From Streptococcus sp. HMSC074B11 (GTDB taxonomy: Bacteria; Bacillota; Bacilli; Lactobacillales; Streptococcaceae): a stretch of 64,000 nucleotides of DNA. This document shows positions 63,997 to 64,000 of this stretch, piece by piece (position 1 is the first letter of the stretch; each line of letters opens with the position of its first letter). A program made the translations under genes and the position numbers. Location: assembly GCF_001808705.1 (NCBI RefSeq), contig NZ_KV794309.1, positions 19,349-83,348 of the forward strand. The letters run 5' to 3'. The notes under the pieces were generated by a model. It ran no database searches. It worked only from the letters and a program-made list of their open reading frames with translations, and was not told the DNA's origin.

Positions 63997-64000
63997 TCAA

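Overview
The window is chromosomal DNA of a mitis-group Streptococcus, close to S. mitis, S. oralis or S. pneumoniae. The evidence is low GC, extended -10 promoters (TGnTATAAT), protein sequences that read almost residue for residue like pneumococcal CiaR, ParC, ParE, DeoB and PlsY, and the pneumococcal gene order from bioY to the suf operon. The 3.5-kb insertion between parE and parC, carrying aminoglycoside adenylyltransferase-like genes, points to a commensal viridans strain rather than a typical pneumococcus. This species assignment is inference.

Layout. 1-8.6 kb: bioY, gor, a MacAB-like efflux operon, metG and an aldo/keto reductase. 8.6-13.7 kb: a Tad2-like DUF2829 gene overlapping a short-chain dehydrogenase, five small genes of the polymorphic-toxin-immunity kind with no toxin, a Nudix hydrolase, a stand-alone PEP-utilising-enzyme domain and an ASCH protein. 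13.7-18.8 kb: pepN and the ciaRH two-component system. 18.9-27.3 kb: a U32 peptidase, the rpiA-deoB-punA operon with a ClC channel (in-frame stop near its end) and a glutamine amidotransferase, then deoD behind an unusual repetitive leader, and a sirtuin. 27.3-29.8 kb: a small MITE, a P-loop kinase, rpsT (UUG start) and coaA. 29.8-37.7 kb: a nucleoside catabolism and import operon (methyltransferase, pdp, deoC, cdd, the PnrA-type lipoprotein and its ABC transporter). 37.7-40.7 kb: plsY and a polar amino-acid ABC operon whose binding protein is frameshifted. 40.8-48.8 kb: parE, an accessory islet with decayed genes, and parC. 48.9-54.6 kb: ilvE with a perfect CodY box, an oligopeptide-binding lipoprotein, a DUF969/DUF979 membrane pair, pcp and DUF2969. 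54.6-58.6 kb: tRNA-Tyr, tRNA-Gln, rpsA, fRMsr, dnaX. 58.7-64 kb: the sufCDSUB iron-sulfur assembly operon, ending in a terminator at the window edge.

How the genes work together. The two nucleoside blocks form one salvage economy: PnrA and its ABC transporter import nucleosides, Cdd deaminates cytidines, Pdp, PunA and DeoD phosphorolyse them, and DeoB, DeoC and RpiA feed the (deoxy)ribose phosphates into central carbon metabolism. CiaRH is the main regulatory system present. Aminopeptidase N, pyroglutamyl peptidase, the OppA-type lipoprotein and IlvE make up a peptide and amino-acid supply theme.

Most unusual points. (1) A related leader architecture (Shine-Dalgarno-like GAAAGG, then a stem with an AGATAA / TTCCTA internal loop, then TTTGTATC next to a start codon lacking its own Shine-Dalgarno) occurs in tandem before deoD and once before parC, and two deoD units contain near-identical mini-ORFs. 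(2) At least four genes have -10 boxes placed so that their mRNAs should be leaderless. (3) The parE-parC islet is a mosaic of gene fragments. (4) There is an orphan immunity-gene array next to a Tad2-like gene.
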